A program made the position numbers and the translations under genes. From JAZDFC01 sp043808235 (GTDB taxonomy: Bacteria > Bacteroidota > Ignavibacteria > Ignavibacteriales > Melioribacteraceae): a DNA stretch of 64,000 nt. The first letter of the stretch is position 1. Each line of letters starts with the position of its first letter. Below are positions 25,358 through 35,095 of this stretch, piece by piece. Below the pieces are notes generated by a model. That model was not told the DNA's origin. It made no database searches and saw only the letters and a program-made list of their open reading frames with translations. The stretch is taken from contig JAZDFC010000012.1 in NCBI GenBank assembly GCA_043808235.1, forward strand, positions 62,001 to 126,000, in the 5' to 3' direction.

Positions 25358-26430
25358 ACTCTCTTTATATTAATAATTGCCGCGATAAGGAAAACAAAGT
25401 TTGCAATCCAGGCTGTAAAAATGGGATCGAGCGCGCCATTCTTTCCAAATGCCTGGGTGACTTTCATGAATACAAGATAGATAAACGCAATTAATAAATT
25501 TAATCCGAATTCAATTGCGAGTCCGCCTTTCCTTTTGTTAGCAGTTAATGGCAAACCAAACAGAACTACAAAGAAACTAGCGAAAGCATAAGCATATCGG
25601 GAATGATATTCAATTTGGATCCGTGTAGGATCATTACCCGTTTTTAGTTGTTCTTCGGCATATTCCCATAATTCAGTCGTAGTCATCTCCTCAGGCTTAC
25701 GTTGCTTTTTTATTACTTCCTCAGGAGTAAAATTCATATCCTTAATTTCCATTTCTTTAAATCGAATCATTTTTTCGCTCGTATCCGTGAAAGTCCGTTT
25801 TACTACATCAAACAGATGCCACGATTTTTTCGAAGAATCATATTTCATCTTATACGAATCCATTCTTGAAACCATTTGTGTTAGATTCTTCTCATTAAAG
25901 TCCTGGATGCTAACTCTGTTTGCTTGATTGGTTATTCCATCGTAATATGAAATAGTAACAATACGTAACGGGCTATCCTGAAAATAAATACTACTGCCGG
26001 CCGGCACTACGTCTTTTTTCATATAGTTGCGTTCTATGTATACCTTTCTTTCATTTGCTTCGGGAACGATATAACCGCCAAAATATACTGATAAGATTGA
26101 GAGTAATAAAGCAACAGCAATGAATGGCGCCATAAATCTATAAAGACTAACGCCCGCCGCTTTGAACGCAGTTAGTTCATTTAAGGTGGACATTTTACCA
26201 ACAGTAAAAAGCCCCGCAAGTAAAACAGCTACGGGGAAAATAAGCCTTATAATTTCGGGGATAAAAACAATATAGTATTCAAGAATAATTTTATTTTCAA
26301 CATTCTCGTCAATAAAATCATCCAATTTTTCCATCATATCAATAACAATAAAGATCGCGATAAATACCAACAATCCGAAAAGAATCGTCTGAAGAAATTG
26401 CTTAATAAGATATTTGTCAATTATTTTCAT
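25348..26430 (-). CDS. lptG: LPS export permease, LptG-like (YjgP/YjgQ family)
   Basis: A 360-residue inner-membrane permease of the YjgP/YjgQ family. LptF and LptG form the transmembrane part of the LptB2FG transporter that extracts lipopolysaccharide for transport to the outer membrane. Visible features are an N-terminal MKIIDKYLIKQFLQT..., six hydrophobic spans arranged as three, a periplasmic beta-jellyroll, then three, and the motif TVGKMSTLNELTAFKAAGVSLYRFM. Its start overlaps the end of the second permease gene by 14 bases. The F/G assignment between the two paralogues is by order and length, so it could be reversed. Confidence 0.85.
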   Translation of the reverse strand: MKIIDKYLIKQFLQTILFGLLVFIAIFIVIDMMEKLDDFIDENVENKIILEYYIVFIPEIIRLIFPVAVLLAGLFTVGKMSTLNELTAFKAAGVSLYRFMAPFIAVALLLSILSVYFGGYIVPEANERKVYIERNYMKKDVVPAGSSIYFQDSPLRIVTISYYDGITNQANRVSIQDFNEKNLTQMVSRMDSYKMKYDSSKKSWHLFDVVKRTFTDTSEKMIRFKEMEIKDMNFTPEEVIKKQRKPEEMTTTELWEYAEEQLKTGNDPTRIQIEYHSRYAYAFASFFVVLFGLPLTANKRKGGLAIEFGLNLLIAFIYLVFMKVTQAFGKNGALDPIFTAWIANFVFLIAAIINIKRVQK

Positions 26431-27790
26431 CTGTCTCTGTGAGATCTCGAAATTGTTTCGGGATTAATTTTTTGAGGAAATCAAATCTAAGTATAACAGT
26501 TTCTCTCGCGCTTTTAATAGTTAAAAATATTCCGAGCAGCAATAATAGTATGTTCGCACTCCACATGCCGAGGAAAGGTGATAACAAACCTCTGTCGGAT
26601 AACTTTTCTCCGCCAATCAAAAATGTCCAATAAATCAGAAAGAAAACAAGACTTATTCCTGCCGCAATTCCGAATCCACCTTTTCTAACCATTGTTCCAA
26701 GAGGGGCGCCAATTAAAATAAACGCAATGCATGCGAATGGTAAGGAATATTTTTTGTGTATTTCTACCCAGAATTTGTTCGTTTCTCGTTTGTTAAATTC
26801 AAATTTGCTATGATAAGATTCTATAAGGGATTTATTTGATTTGATTTTATTGTCTACTCTAAGCAGCATTTGCTTCATATTTCTTGAAACGGTTCTGCTT
26901 GTTTTGCCTTCAGTAATTTTTATTTTTTTGTTCAGTTTATCAAGTTCAGTTCGTAAACCCTTCGAATAATTTTCTTTCACCTTTTCAAGACTGTCCACAA
27001 TTACTATCATATCCTGAGCGCCGAGTTCCCGTTCACTTCTGTAACCACCCGCTGAGCTTTGCTCGAAAAAGAACTGTGCAGCCGGGATTGCAATTTTATG
27101 TTTCTCGAAAATTAGTTTTCTGTATTGCACAGGTTTGTTCACATCTGATTCGTGAATTTCGCCATCGCGAAGATCAAGGATTAATTTTTTATGATCCTTC
27201 GAAAAAAATACTTTCCCGTTTTTTGCAGTAACAATATTTGTAGCCGGTGGTGCCGAGTTATCATAGATTGTTAGATCCTTGAGTTCATTAATTAGCGGAT
27301 CTACGTCCCTTGCTAAAATAGAATAGCTCTGCACGTCTTGAGAAAACACACCAGGCACCAATGCCAATGTTGGTTTCTGCCGGTTGATATCTTCCATTAG
27401 CAAACGAGCCATGTGGTTGGTATTCGGATAAACGTAATTGTTGAATTGCACCAGTAAAAAAGCTACTACGATCCCGCCAAGTGCCGGTGGAATCATCATT
27501 TTATAAAGACTAATACCGGATGATTTAAGAATTGCAATCTCATTATTCTGAGCCATTCCCCCGAATGCCATTAATGTTGCAACAAGTACAGACATCGGCA
27601 CCACAAGCACGAGCATCCATGAAAGACTGTAGATAATCAGTTGGAATATTACCCAAAAGCTCAAACCCTTACCAACAAGATTATCGGCAATCTTCATTAA
27701 GAACTGGAGTAGAAGCACTGCAAATAGCGTACAGTTCGAAAATATAAATGGACCGAAATGGTTCCTTAGTATGTATCTGAATAAAATCAT
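26417..27790 (-). CDS. lptF: LPS export permease, LptF-like (YjgP/YjgQ family)
   Basis: A permease partner of the gene above, about 457 residues from ATG 27790. Alternative starts are ATG 27817 and TTG 27832; none has a convincing ribosome site. Motifs: the N-terminal MILFRYILRNHFGPFIFS, the AFGGMAQNNEIAILKSSGISLYKMM segment, three plus three membrane spans, and a periplasmic insertion longer than in LptG with a charged helical stretch (ELDKLNKKIKITEGKTSRTVSRN). Translated first in a two-gene operon with lptG. Divergent from the M20 peptidase gene, with about 290 bases of shared upstream region. Confidence 0.83.
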   Translation of the reverse strand: MILFRYILRNHFGPFIFSNCTLFAVLLLQFLMKIADNLVGKGLSFWVIFQLIIYSLSWMLVLVVPMSVLVATLMAFGGMAQNNEIAILKSSGISLYKMMIPPALGGIVVAFLLVQFNNYVYPNTNHMARLLMEDINRQKPTLALVPGVFSQDVQSYSILARDVDPLINELKDLTIYDNSAPPATNIVTAKNGKVFFSKDHKKLILDLRDGEIHESDVNKPVQYRKLIFEKHKIAIPAAQFFFEQSSAGGYRSERELGAQDMIVIVDSLEKVKENYSKGLRTELDKLNKKIKITEGKTSRTVSRNMKQMLLRVDNKIKSNKSLIESYHSKFEFNKRETNKFWVEIHKKYSLPFACIAFILIGAPLGTMVRKGGFGIAAGISLVFFLIYWTFLIGGEKLSDRGLLSPFLGMWSANILLLLLGIFLTIKSARETVILRFDFLKKLIPKQFRDLTETDENN

Positions 27791-28082
27791 AAAATAATTA
27801 GTGCCGTAAAAAATCATTATAAAATTAATCAATAATAGCTTCTTAGAAAACCTTATAAATTTTTATTCGGATAATTTAGCTAATAGCCTTGTGTGCAAAA
27901 CCGGTGCATCAGTATCTGCGGACCGAAATTTCGATCTGGAAAAACCAATTAAAAAGACCTTGAATTGAGGCTGATATAAACGTAAATTTAGCGAGCATTT
28001 TATTTCACTTAATTCAATGATTTCTCTGATTTTGATAAATCTTAATATTTAATCTAACTAAAAAATTCTAAGGAGAATTCCT

Positions 28083-29447
28083 GTGGAAAATGTTGCTCGC
28101 TTTATTTCGGAAAATTTAGAAAATTATTTGTCTGAGTTAAAAGATTATTTGGCTATACCAAGTATCAGTACTCTACCTGAAAACAAGGCCGACATGGAAA
28201 AATGTGCGAATTACGTCGCCAACAAACTTAAGGAAATCGGGATGACAAAATCCGTGGTGTTTCCAACAAAAGGAAATCCCGTAGTTTACGGAGAATGGCT
28301 TGGCGCACCGGGTAAACCAACAGTGTTAATTTACGGGCATTATGATGTACAACCTGTCGATCCCATTGAAGAGTGGAAAACTAATCCTTTTGAAGCGGTT
28401 GTAAGAGATGGAAAAATATGGGCTCGCGGCGCCAATGATAATAAAGGACAGAATTTTGTTCACATAAAAGGCGTTGATGCATTATTCAAATTAAAAGGTG
28501 CACCGCCTGTAAATATAAAATTTTTGATTGAAGGCGAAGAGGAGATTGGCAGTAGCAACTTAGCTCCATTCATAAGAGAAAATAAAAAAATGCTCGCGTG
28601 TGATGCTGTGCTTATATCAGATACAAGCATGTATGCTAAAGGAGTGCCGACAATCGGTTATGGGTTACGCGGATTATGTTATATGGAAATCGAACTTATT
28701 GGACCAAACCGCGATTTACATTCCGGTAGCTTTGGTGGAAGCGTAGCAAATCCTATTAATGAATTAGGAAAAATTATTGCAAAACTTATGGATAAAAACG
28801 GCAGGATTACCATCCCTGGATTTTATGACGATGTAATGCCATTAACGAAAAGAGAAAGAGAAAATTACAAAAAACTGAAATTCTCCGAAGCTAGATATGC
28901 AAAGGAATTAGGAGTGAAAGAACTTCAGGGTGAAAAAGGATTTAGCACACTCGAAAGATTGTGGGCACGGCCAACGCTTGATTGTAACGGGATTGTAGGC
29001 GGTTTTACAGGAGAAGGTGCAAAAACGGTATTGCCGTCAAAGGCAAAAGCTAAAATTAGTATGAGATTAGTACCGAATCAGGATCCAAATAAGATTGCTA
29101 AATTATTTACAAATTATGTTAAAACTCTGACGCCGAAAGGAATTACTTTAAATGTGAAATCATTGCACGGCGGATTACCTATTGTTGTGCCGTTGGAAAG
29201 CAAAGCCATTGAAGCCGCATCTGCAGCAACATGTAGAGCCTTCGGAAAGAAAACGGTGTTCACCCGTGAAGGCGGTTCAATTCCAATTGTTGTGGAATTT
29301 GTTAAACAATTGAACGCACCCGCAATTTTGATGGGTCTTGGATTGGATTCGGATAATATCCATTCACCAAATGAACATTTTCTTGTTGAGAATTTTGAAA
29401 AAGGAATTTTAAGTTCAGTTTATTTCATGGAAGAGTTCGGAAAATAA
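28083..29447 (+). CDS. M20-family dipeptidase
   Basis: 454 residues from GTG 28083 with AAGGAG upstream. A zinc-dependent M20 peptidase of the dipeptidase/CNDP-like type: the metal-binding IYGHYDVQPVDP (about 82-93), the bridging aspartate in ARGANDNKGQ (about 117-126), the catalytic glutamates in IEGEEEIGSS (about 152-161), and late motifs REGGSIPIV and HSPNEHF. Acts on dipeptides or related amides in the cytosol. It is followed by a lipoprotein gene 44 bases downstream, whose relation is unclear. Confidence 0.9.
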   Translation: MENVARFISENLENYLSELKDYLAIPSISTLPENKADMEKCANYVANKLKEIGMTKSVVFPTKGNPVVYGEWLGAPGKPTVLIYGHYDVQPVDPIEEWKTNPFEAVVRDGKIWARGANDNKGQNFVHIKGVDALFKLKGAPPVNIKFLIEGEEEIGSSNLAPFIRENKKMLACDAVLISDTSMYAKGVPTIGYGLRGLCYMEIELIGPNRDLHSGSFGGSVANPINELGKIIAKLMDKNGRITIPGFYDDVMPLTKRERENYKKLKFSEARYAKELGVKELQGEKGFSTLERLWARPTLDCNGIVGGFTGEGAKTVLPSKAKAKISMRLVPNQDPNKIAKLFTNYVKTLTPKGITLNVKSLHGGLPIVVPLESKAIEAASAATCRAFGKKTVFTREGGSIPIVVEFVKQLNAPAILMGLGLDSDNIHSPNEHFLVENFEKGILSSVYFMEEFGK

Positions 29448-29491
29448 TTGATAAATTATTTCAAAAATAAATCGAATAAGAAGGGGTAAAA

Positions 29492-30313
29492 ATGTATACA
29501 AATAAATTACTTGCCCTACTAATATTATCAGTTTTATTATTCGCCTGCGGCACAGATGAAAAATCGGATAAAACCGGTACAAATGAGCAGGAGATAAGGG
29601 AGTATAATCTTGATGTTGAAAAAGAACAGGCTAAAAGCAGAACGCCTTGCGACACGATTGCGTTACAAGAACATGTAATTAGTAGTTACCCGGACGGGAC
29701 TTATCTTGTCGATTTTGATAGGACATATACTTATTCACTTCCGAAGCCTGCAGTTCTATATTATCGAGGCGATGCGAATTATGTTTTTGGAGTTATTGCC
29801 AAATCAAAACCAACTGAAAGAAATATCGAGTCAAAAAATGTCGTTGGCTTCGAATCAAGCTATATTAATCTTGATAGTACAAAACTCGGGACTGCGTTCT
29901 TCTTCCTTACATTATTCGAATGTAACGAAGGTAGTTTCAATATGGTTTGGGAAAAAGAGGTTCCGATACACGGCGGATTTAATTCGATGACTATAAAACG
30001 CTGGGGCGCTAAAAATATGCAATACGTTGAACTTAATTATGAAGATGGTATCATCTCCGGTCATCGTAACTACAATTACTTTTTTGTAGATGGAATTCGG
30101 AGCGTCCCTCATTTAATGGAAACCTACGTTGGTATTACTCATAAACGTACACTGGCAAATGTAGATAACGATAAATACCCGGATTATTTTGAATATCTGT
30201 TTGCCGACTCATCAAATTACATTGCAATTGTGGATTCAATTCCATTCTATTGGAATGCGAAAAAACAATTATATCTAACTCATACCAGCGGTCGCTGGTG
30301 GCGTAAATACTAA
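29492..30313 (+). CDS. Lipoprotein of unknown function
   Basis: A 273-residue predicted lipoprotein: MYTNKLLALLILSVLLFACG has a good lipobox (LLFAC, Cys 19). A charged, low-complexity linker (GTDEKSDKTGTNEQEIREYN) precedes a mainly beta domain with repeated aromatic pairs. GGGG-rich upstream sequence (AAGAAGGGGTAAAA) provides the ribosome site. No family is recognised. The ygfZ-like gene starts 15 bases after the stop with a possible GGGTA site, so an operon is likely. Confidence 0.7.
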   Translation: MYTNKLLALLILSVLLFACGTDEKSDKTGTNEQEIREYNLDVEKEQAKSRTPCDTIALQEHVISSYPDGTYLVDFDRTYTYSLPKPAVLYYRGDANYVFGVIAKSKPTERNIESKNVVGFESSYINLDSTKLGTAFFFLTLFECNEGSFNMVWEKEVPIHGGFNSMTIKRWGAKNMQYVELNYEDGIISGHRNYNYFFVDGIRSVPHLMETYVGITHKRTLANVDNDKYPDYFEYLFADSSNYIAIVDSIPFYWNAKKQLYLTHTSGRWWRKY

Positions 30314-30328
30314 TTAAAAGGGTAATGA

Positions 30329-31411
30329 ATGTTCGAAAGTTATACTGATAATATTTCACAGCAGGAGCCGGAAAATTCAAGTTTTAGTTTAAGCGACTGT
30401 GCTGTTGCTGTTTATAGTTCGATAGATGATGAATATGACTCGTTACGCCATGGTGTGGCTATTCGAAACATTTCATTCATGCAGTTAATTGAATTGAGCG
30501 GTTCTGAAGTACTGGATTTCTTGCATCGAATAGCTACAAATACTTTAAGGGAATTAAAGGAAAATAAACGAACAAGAACTCTATTCTTAAATGAGAAAGG
30601 CCGGATCATTGATCGAGCAACAATTCTGCATTTTGTGGATAAGACGATTGTTGTTGCAAACCGGGATCAAAATTCCAAACTCAAAAAGTGGGTAGAGCGT
30701 TATATTATCACCGAGGATATTGTAGTTACTACTCCAGAAAAAAAATATTTTGTACTTGAAATTTTGGGACCTCAAGCTTGTTCTTTCCTAATGCAATTTG
30801 CCGGTTCATTAATAAGTTCAATAGACGATAACATATTGAACTTTAACTCTTCGGATGTACAATTTCAAATCATGAAATTCAAAGAGAAATCTGGATGTGA
30901 AAAATTTTGGCTGATTGGCGATTATTCTGAAATAAACAAGATTATAATGTTTCTATTAAGTTCGAACAATATTTTCAGCCCTGTATTAGTTGGAGAGGAT
31001 GCAATTGAAATCTTTAGAATAGAGCAAGGAATACCAACCCTGCCAAATGAAATAAATGATAATATTAATCCCCATGAAGTTAATTTAATTGATGAGGTTA
31101 GTTTTACTAAAGGTTGTTACATTGGCCAGGAAGTTATTGCCCGCCTTGATACCTATGATAAAGTCCAAAAGCGGATGAGGGGATTAATTCTTGAATCGCC
31201 CACAGAATTGACAGCGCCCATTCAGTTGCTTGGCAGTGGTAGTGATAATGCTGGAATGATTACGAGTATTGTTAATTCGAAACTTTTGGGGAAGCAGATT
31301 GGTTTAGGAATAATAAGTAAGAATTATCTACATGGTGAGAATAATTTACGTTTTATGAACAGCGCTCACGAAATAAAAGTTAAAATAATTGACTTGCCGT
31401 TTAAGAAATGA
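30329..31411 (+). CDS. ygfZ: YgfZ/GcvT-like folate-binding protein
   Basis: 360 residues. The diagnostic motif is KGCYIGQEVIARLDTYDKVQKRMRGL (from about residue 262), which contains the K-G-C-Y-x-G-Q-E signature with its functional cysteine. The N-terminal part has the GcvT-like fold (ELSGSEVLDFLHRIATNTLRELKENKRTRTLFLNEKGRI). YgfZ proteins are folate-binding factors needed for some iron-sulfur enzymes such as MiaB. The last bases overlap the next gene (ATGA), so it is translationally coupled to the adenosyltransferase. Confidence 0.88.
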   Translation: MFESYTDNISQQEPENSSFSLSDCAVAVYSSIDDEYDSLRHGVAIRNISFMQLIELSGSEVLDFLHRIATNTLRELKENKRTRTLFLNEKGRIIDRATILHFVDKTIVVANRDQNSKLKKWVERYIITEDIVVTTPEKKYFVLEILGPQACSFLMQFAGSLISSIDDNILNFNSSDVQFQIMKFKEKSGCEKFWLIGDYSEINKIIMFLLSSNNIFSPVLVGEDAIEIFRIEQGIPTLPNEINDNINPHEVNLIDEVSFTKGCYIGQEVIARLDTYDKVQKRMRGLILESPTELTAPIQLLGSGSDNAGMITSIVNSKLLGKQIGLGIISKNYLHGENNLRFMNSAHEIKVKIIDLPFKK

Positions 31412-31951
31412 AAATATATACTAAGACCGGTGACTCAGGGAAAACATCACTGTTTAACGGTTCGATTGTTTGGAAAGATGATTTAAGAATCGACGCATAT
31501 GGAACGATTGATGAATTGAATTCGATGATTGGTTTAGCTCATACTGAAATCGACAATATTGAAATTAAAGAAACACTTATTGATATTCAATTTGATCTCT
31601 TTATCGCGGGGGCGGATTTAGCTTCGCCCAATGATCCTGATAAAAAGCAAACTTTACAAAGAATTATTGAAAATGATTTTCGTAAGCTGGAAAGTAAAAT
31701 AGATTACTTCGATTCGAAACTTCCAACGCTTAAAAATTTTATAATACCCGGCGGTTCAAAAGGATCGTCGATTTTACATCTTGCCCGTACAATTTGTCGC
31801 CGGGCAGAAAGACAGGTAGTAACATTAGGAAATAAAGCAGAAATAGGAAAAGATATAATTATTTATCTAAACAGATTATCCGATCTTCTATTTGTATTAG
31901 CACGATACGAAAACATGGTTAATGCAACTCCCGATATAATTTGGAAAACAA

Positions 31952-31959
<8 letters not shown>
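31408..31959 (+). CDS. Cob(I)alamin adenosyltransferase, PduO type
   Basis: 183 residues. Transfers the adenosyl group from ATP to cob(I)alamin to make coenzyme B12. The family signatures are the N-terminal KIYTKTGDSGKTSLFNG (ATP binding), DELNSMIGLA, and ARTICRRAERQVV with the key Arg residues. The length is typical of the PduO/MMAB class. Its final codons and TGA overlap the 5' end of the tmRNA gene by 8 bases, so its 3' end is constrained by RNA structure (last codons AAA ACA AGG GGG). Confidence 0.93.
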
Positions 31960-32310
<351 letters not shown>

Positions 32311-32448
32311 GGCTTCGCTTTTCGCTTCGCTCAAACTACGCCCTGGCAGGCCAGAATATGTGAGAACATATTTAAATAGAGGAAAAAAATTTCAGCGAAA
32401 AACGAAGACTGCCGCGGCGTAGTCTCGTATTTTGAGACGAAGCCGGGC
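32311..32448. repeat. Inverted repeat pair immediately after the tmRNA
   Basis: The left arm (32311-32352, GGCTTCGC...CAAACTACGCCCTGGCAG) and the right arm (32407-32448) are imperfect inverted copies. The reverse complement of the right arm reads GGCTTCGTCTCAAAATACG...GACTACGCCGCGGCAG. The arms enclose about 55 AT-rich bases. The left arm begins at the base after the tmRNA CCA. No ORF lies within. It could be a small insertion element or a processing/terminator structure. Confidence 0.55.
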
Positions 32449-32473
32449 TATTTACCGAATATGTATTACTAAA

Positions 32474-32570
32474 GTATTGGCGCTTAAGTTTTTGCTTTTT
32501 GTGTCAAGATATTTTAAATGATTTTTCCATTTTCCATCTTCCATCTTCCATTGCGGCTTGCCGCGCTATG
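32474..32570 (-). repeat. Dispersed repeat of about 100 bp, copy in minus orientation
   Basis: This is the inverted counterpart of 16665-16770: GTATTGGCGCTTAAGTTTTTG at one end, TGTGTCAAGATATTTTAAATG in the middle, TGCGGCTTGCCGCGCTATG at the other end. The CCATTTTCCATCTTCC tract between them varies in repeat number. It lies in the spacer between tmRNA and the toxin-antitoxin pair; the rest of 32449-32740 shows nothing recognisable. Confidence 0.75.
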
Positions 32571-32740
32571 TTTATATATTAGAAAGTATCAACAACTACA
32601 CTCCGGTAGGACTGAGCTCAATGGAATGTTTTGATTGGAAGATGAAGATTAAGCGAAAAATGGAGACGGAGTGATGAATTGTATCTCAAATTTTATATAT
32701 TTATTTTGTAGCACATAATGGAAACAAAAAAGGTTGATAA

Positions 32741-33007
32741 ATGGAAACCAAAACTGCAATTGTAAGAACACGCGTTGAACCAAAATTGAAAAGAGAGTTT
32801 AATAGTTTATTAAAAAAACTTGGTCTAAGCGAATCCGAGGCTGTAAGATTGCTGATGAAGTCCTCTGTACTTCATAAAAAATTACCGATAGAATTGCATG
32901 TACCCAATGCAACTACAACTAAAGCTATTGAAGAGGCACGAAACTGCAAGAATCTTTCCAAGCCGTTTACTAATGTTGATGAAATGTTTACAGAAATATT
33001 AAAATGA
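32741..33007 (+). CDS. Antitoxin, RelB/DinJ family
   Basis: 88 residues. The N-terminal TAIVRTRVEPKLKREFNSLLKKLGLSESEAVRLLMKSSV is a ribbon-helix-helix DNA-binding domain of the RelB/DinJ type. The C-terminal part would wrap the toxin. Its stop overlaps the toxin start (ATGA). RelB-type antitoxins bind their own promoter, so autoregulation is expected. The start region is duplicated: ATGGAAACAAAA occurs 23 bases upstream in another frame and opens a 15-codon leader-like ORF. Confidence 0.9.
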   Translation: METKTAIVRTRVEPKLKREFNSLLKKLGLSESEAVRLLMKSSVLHKKLPIELHVPNATTTKAIEEARNCKNLSKPFTNVDEMFTEILK

Positions 33008-33279
33008 AACATCAAGTTAGATTTACCCCCCAATTTAAAAAAGATTTGAAGAGGACGGCGGCTCAAGGTGAAGACATAGAAAAAATAAAAAATATAATTG
33101 AAGCAATCGTGCACAATGAAAAATTGGATAAGTCATTATTAGATCATCCATTAAAGGGGCAGTTTAGTGATTGTGGGGAATGCCATATCGAGAATGATTT
33201 ACTGCTCATTTATAGCCTCGAAGATGATATCGTGAAATGCATTCGCACAGGAACTCATTCGGAGCTATTTAAAAAATAA
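33004..33279 (+). CDS. yafQ: YafQ-family mRNA interferase toxin
   Basis: A 91-residue RelE/ParE-superfamily toxin that cuts mRNA on the ribosome. It has family residues in order: His48 in LLDHPLKGQF, His61 and Asp65 in ECHIENDLLLIY, and His85 in RTGTHSELF, matching E. coli YafQ His50, His63, Asp67 and His87. The position of YafQ Trp68 is Leu here. It is encoded with its RelB/DinJ antitoxin by a 4-base overlap, so this is a standard type II module downstream of the tmRNA. Confidence 0.88.
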   Translation: MKHQVRFTPQFKKDLKRTAAQGEDIEKIKNIIEAIVHNEKLDKSLLDHPLKGQFSDCGECHIENDLLLIYSLEDDIVKCIRTGTHSELFKK

Positions 33280-33367
33280 TGTACCTCAGCAAGTTGATAT
33301 AAGTACAAGACCGGATAAAGATTAGTAAGTGTAAACATTAAATTTTTCGCTTCACTCAAAATATGAA

Positions 33368-34954
33368 TTAATAATCGTCGCAAACTTCAATCGGTAATTC
33401 GTAGTCAATTTTATAGTCAGATTGAGTGACTAAAGCTGGTTCGGTGTACCATTGATCTTCGTATTCAACGGCAAATACATAAGTTTTATTTAACTCCAAT
33501 GCTTTTAATAAAATTTGTCCATTCTCCATTTTACCAATTAGAATTAGTTCACTGCAATCATTTTGAATGTATATATTGACATTGGGACGGATCTTTAAAA
33601 CCGGATTCCGGTCTGTGCAAATCGCATCAACAATAACGGAAACGTTTATCCCTCCAAGATCAACTTCAAAATTATATTCATTTGCACAAAGATTTGGAAT
33701 TTCGAAAGTCTTTGCCGGAGTGTCGTCACACTCTAAATTATTGTACACTTCCACAATTGCAGGAATTCCAGCCGGAACGTATGTTAATGTAACACTTGCA
33801 TCAGTCGATGTAAGGATTTTCCGTGGTAAAATTACTGCATTGTTATCGGCTCTTTTTACTCTTATTCGAAGTGATGAAAAATTCCCGCTAAAGTTTAATG
33901 TGCTTCCTACTTCACATATGTCCTCGTTCACCCATCCCATGTTCCACCAGGATAAATGACCGGTTTCAATAAAAACTGAATAGTTTGGTTCGCCAGCAAC
34001 CTGTTCCACTTCTGCTTCGTTTTCAAATTTCCAAATTCCATCGGACTCGCCTAAACTCCAGATTGGGATGAGATCTCCAACCTTTATTGGATTTCCGGTT
34101 TGAGGATTTATAGCCCCGGGTGCAATATTCATTTTTAAAACTGCATTTTTATCGAAGTATTTTGCTTTTGCACCGTTTTCATTTGTTATTTCGAAATCTG
34201 CAAAACCAACCGTGGTAAAAATCCCATTCTTCACTACGCTGGAGTTCTTTATGAATTTTGCCGACAAACCTCCAGGGAATGAGTTTGTTGAGCCTTCAGA
34301 TTCAGTATCGAAATAACTTATTTGCAAGGCCAGGTTACCTGTTAATTTTTGATTTGATTTATCGGTAATATTTGTTCCTTCGGCAATTTCAATCGACGCC
34401 AATGTAGTAGATCCGTTTTGATTGCACGAAGTCGCATTAAAGTTAGAAGTGATTTTCCCGAGGTTTGATGGTACTGCAATTCCATAATTCACACATCCGC
34501 CTGCCGGAGGTTCTTCTCTATTCGTCATGTTAACGGAGAATGAGCTCCCACCAATTGAATTTATTGTAATCGATTGAATAGCGTCGAGATAACCTACCGC
34601 GTGGGCAATTAATACAATTTCTACAGGATCATTTTTACTGGGAGAAGTTGTTGATGCAACAGAAAAGTTTATTACGCCCATAGTCGTTGTGAACGAGGAT
34701 ACACTCTGACTTTGCATATTTACAATTTTGTCTTTGTCGGGGCCTTCAACATCAATAATTATTTCTGTTGGTTGTCCGACTCCAATCTGACTATTGGTTT
34801 TTGAATCGATGAATTCAACCGTGACAGCAGTTTCAATAGGCGCCTGGTTTAGTAATACTGCAACTCCTTCTATTGGATTTTTAATATCACAAGAAGAAAT
34901 AAAAATTAGAGTGAAAAGAATTATTGCTTTTGGCCAAAATGATCTATTTAACAT
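33368..34954 (-). CDS. Large lipoprotein with Ig-like/CILP-like modules
   Basis: 528 residues. MLNRSFWPKAIILFTLIFISSC is a lipoprotein signal with Cys 22. Ig-like segments follow (VTVEFIDSKTNSQIGVGQPTEIIIDV; residues 30-145). Then a proline/cysteine-containing region and a block ending FIETGHLSWWNMGW resemble the propeptide-like modules seen in CILP-type and other large FCB surface lipoproteins. Several Cys residues could form disulfides. The function is unknown; no catalytic motif was seen. The gene stands alone, facing the toxin-antitoxin pair, with 140 bases to the next minus-strand gene. Confidence 0.68.
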   Translation of the reverse strand: MLNRSFWPKAIILFTLIFISSCDIKNPIEGVAVLLNQAPIETAVTVEFIDSKTNSQIGVGQPTEIIIDVEGPDKDKIVNMQSQSVSSFTTTMGVINFSVASTTSPSKNDPVEIVLIAHAVGYLDAIQSITINSIGGSSFSVNMTNREEPPAGGCVNYGIAVPSNLGKITSNFNATSCNQNGSTTLASIEIAEGTNITDKSNQKLTGNLALQISYFDTESEGSTNSFPGGLSAKFIKNSSVVKNGIFTTVGFADFEITNENGAKAKYFDKNAVLKMNIAPGAINPQTGNPIKVGDLIPIWSLGESDGIWKFENEAEVEQVAGEPNYSVFIETGHLSWWNMGWVNEDICEVGSTLNFSGNFSSLRIRVKRADNNAVILPRKILTSTDASVTLTYVPAGIPAIVEVYNNLECDDTPAKTFEIPNLCANEYNFEVDLGGINVSVIVDAICTDRNPVLKIRPNVNIYIQNDCSELILIGKMENGQILLKALELNKTYVFAVEYEDQWYTEPALVTQSDYKIDYELPIEVCDDY

Positions 34955-35095
34955 ATTTATCTGCTTTCTTTTAATTGAAAAATAACAAGAATCATTCCCT
35001 TGGAATAATGTTCGAAAACATTATTTCATCTTGATTATCGGACTTATCGATCGAAACTTTACATGTAAAAATTACTATTCTTCGCTAATGTGATT

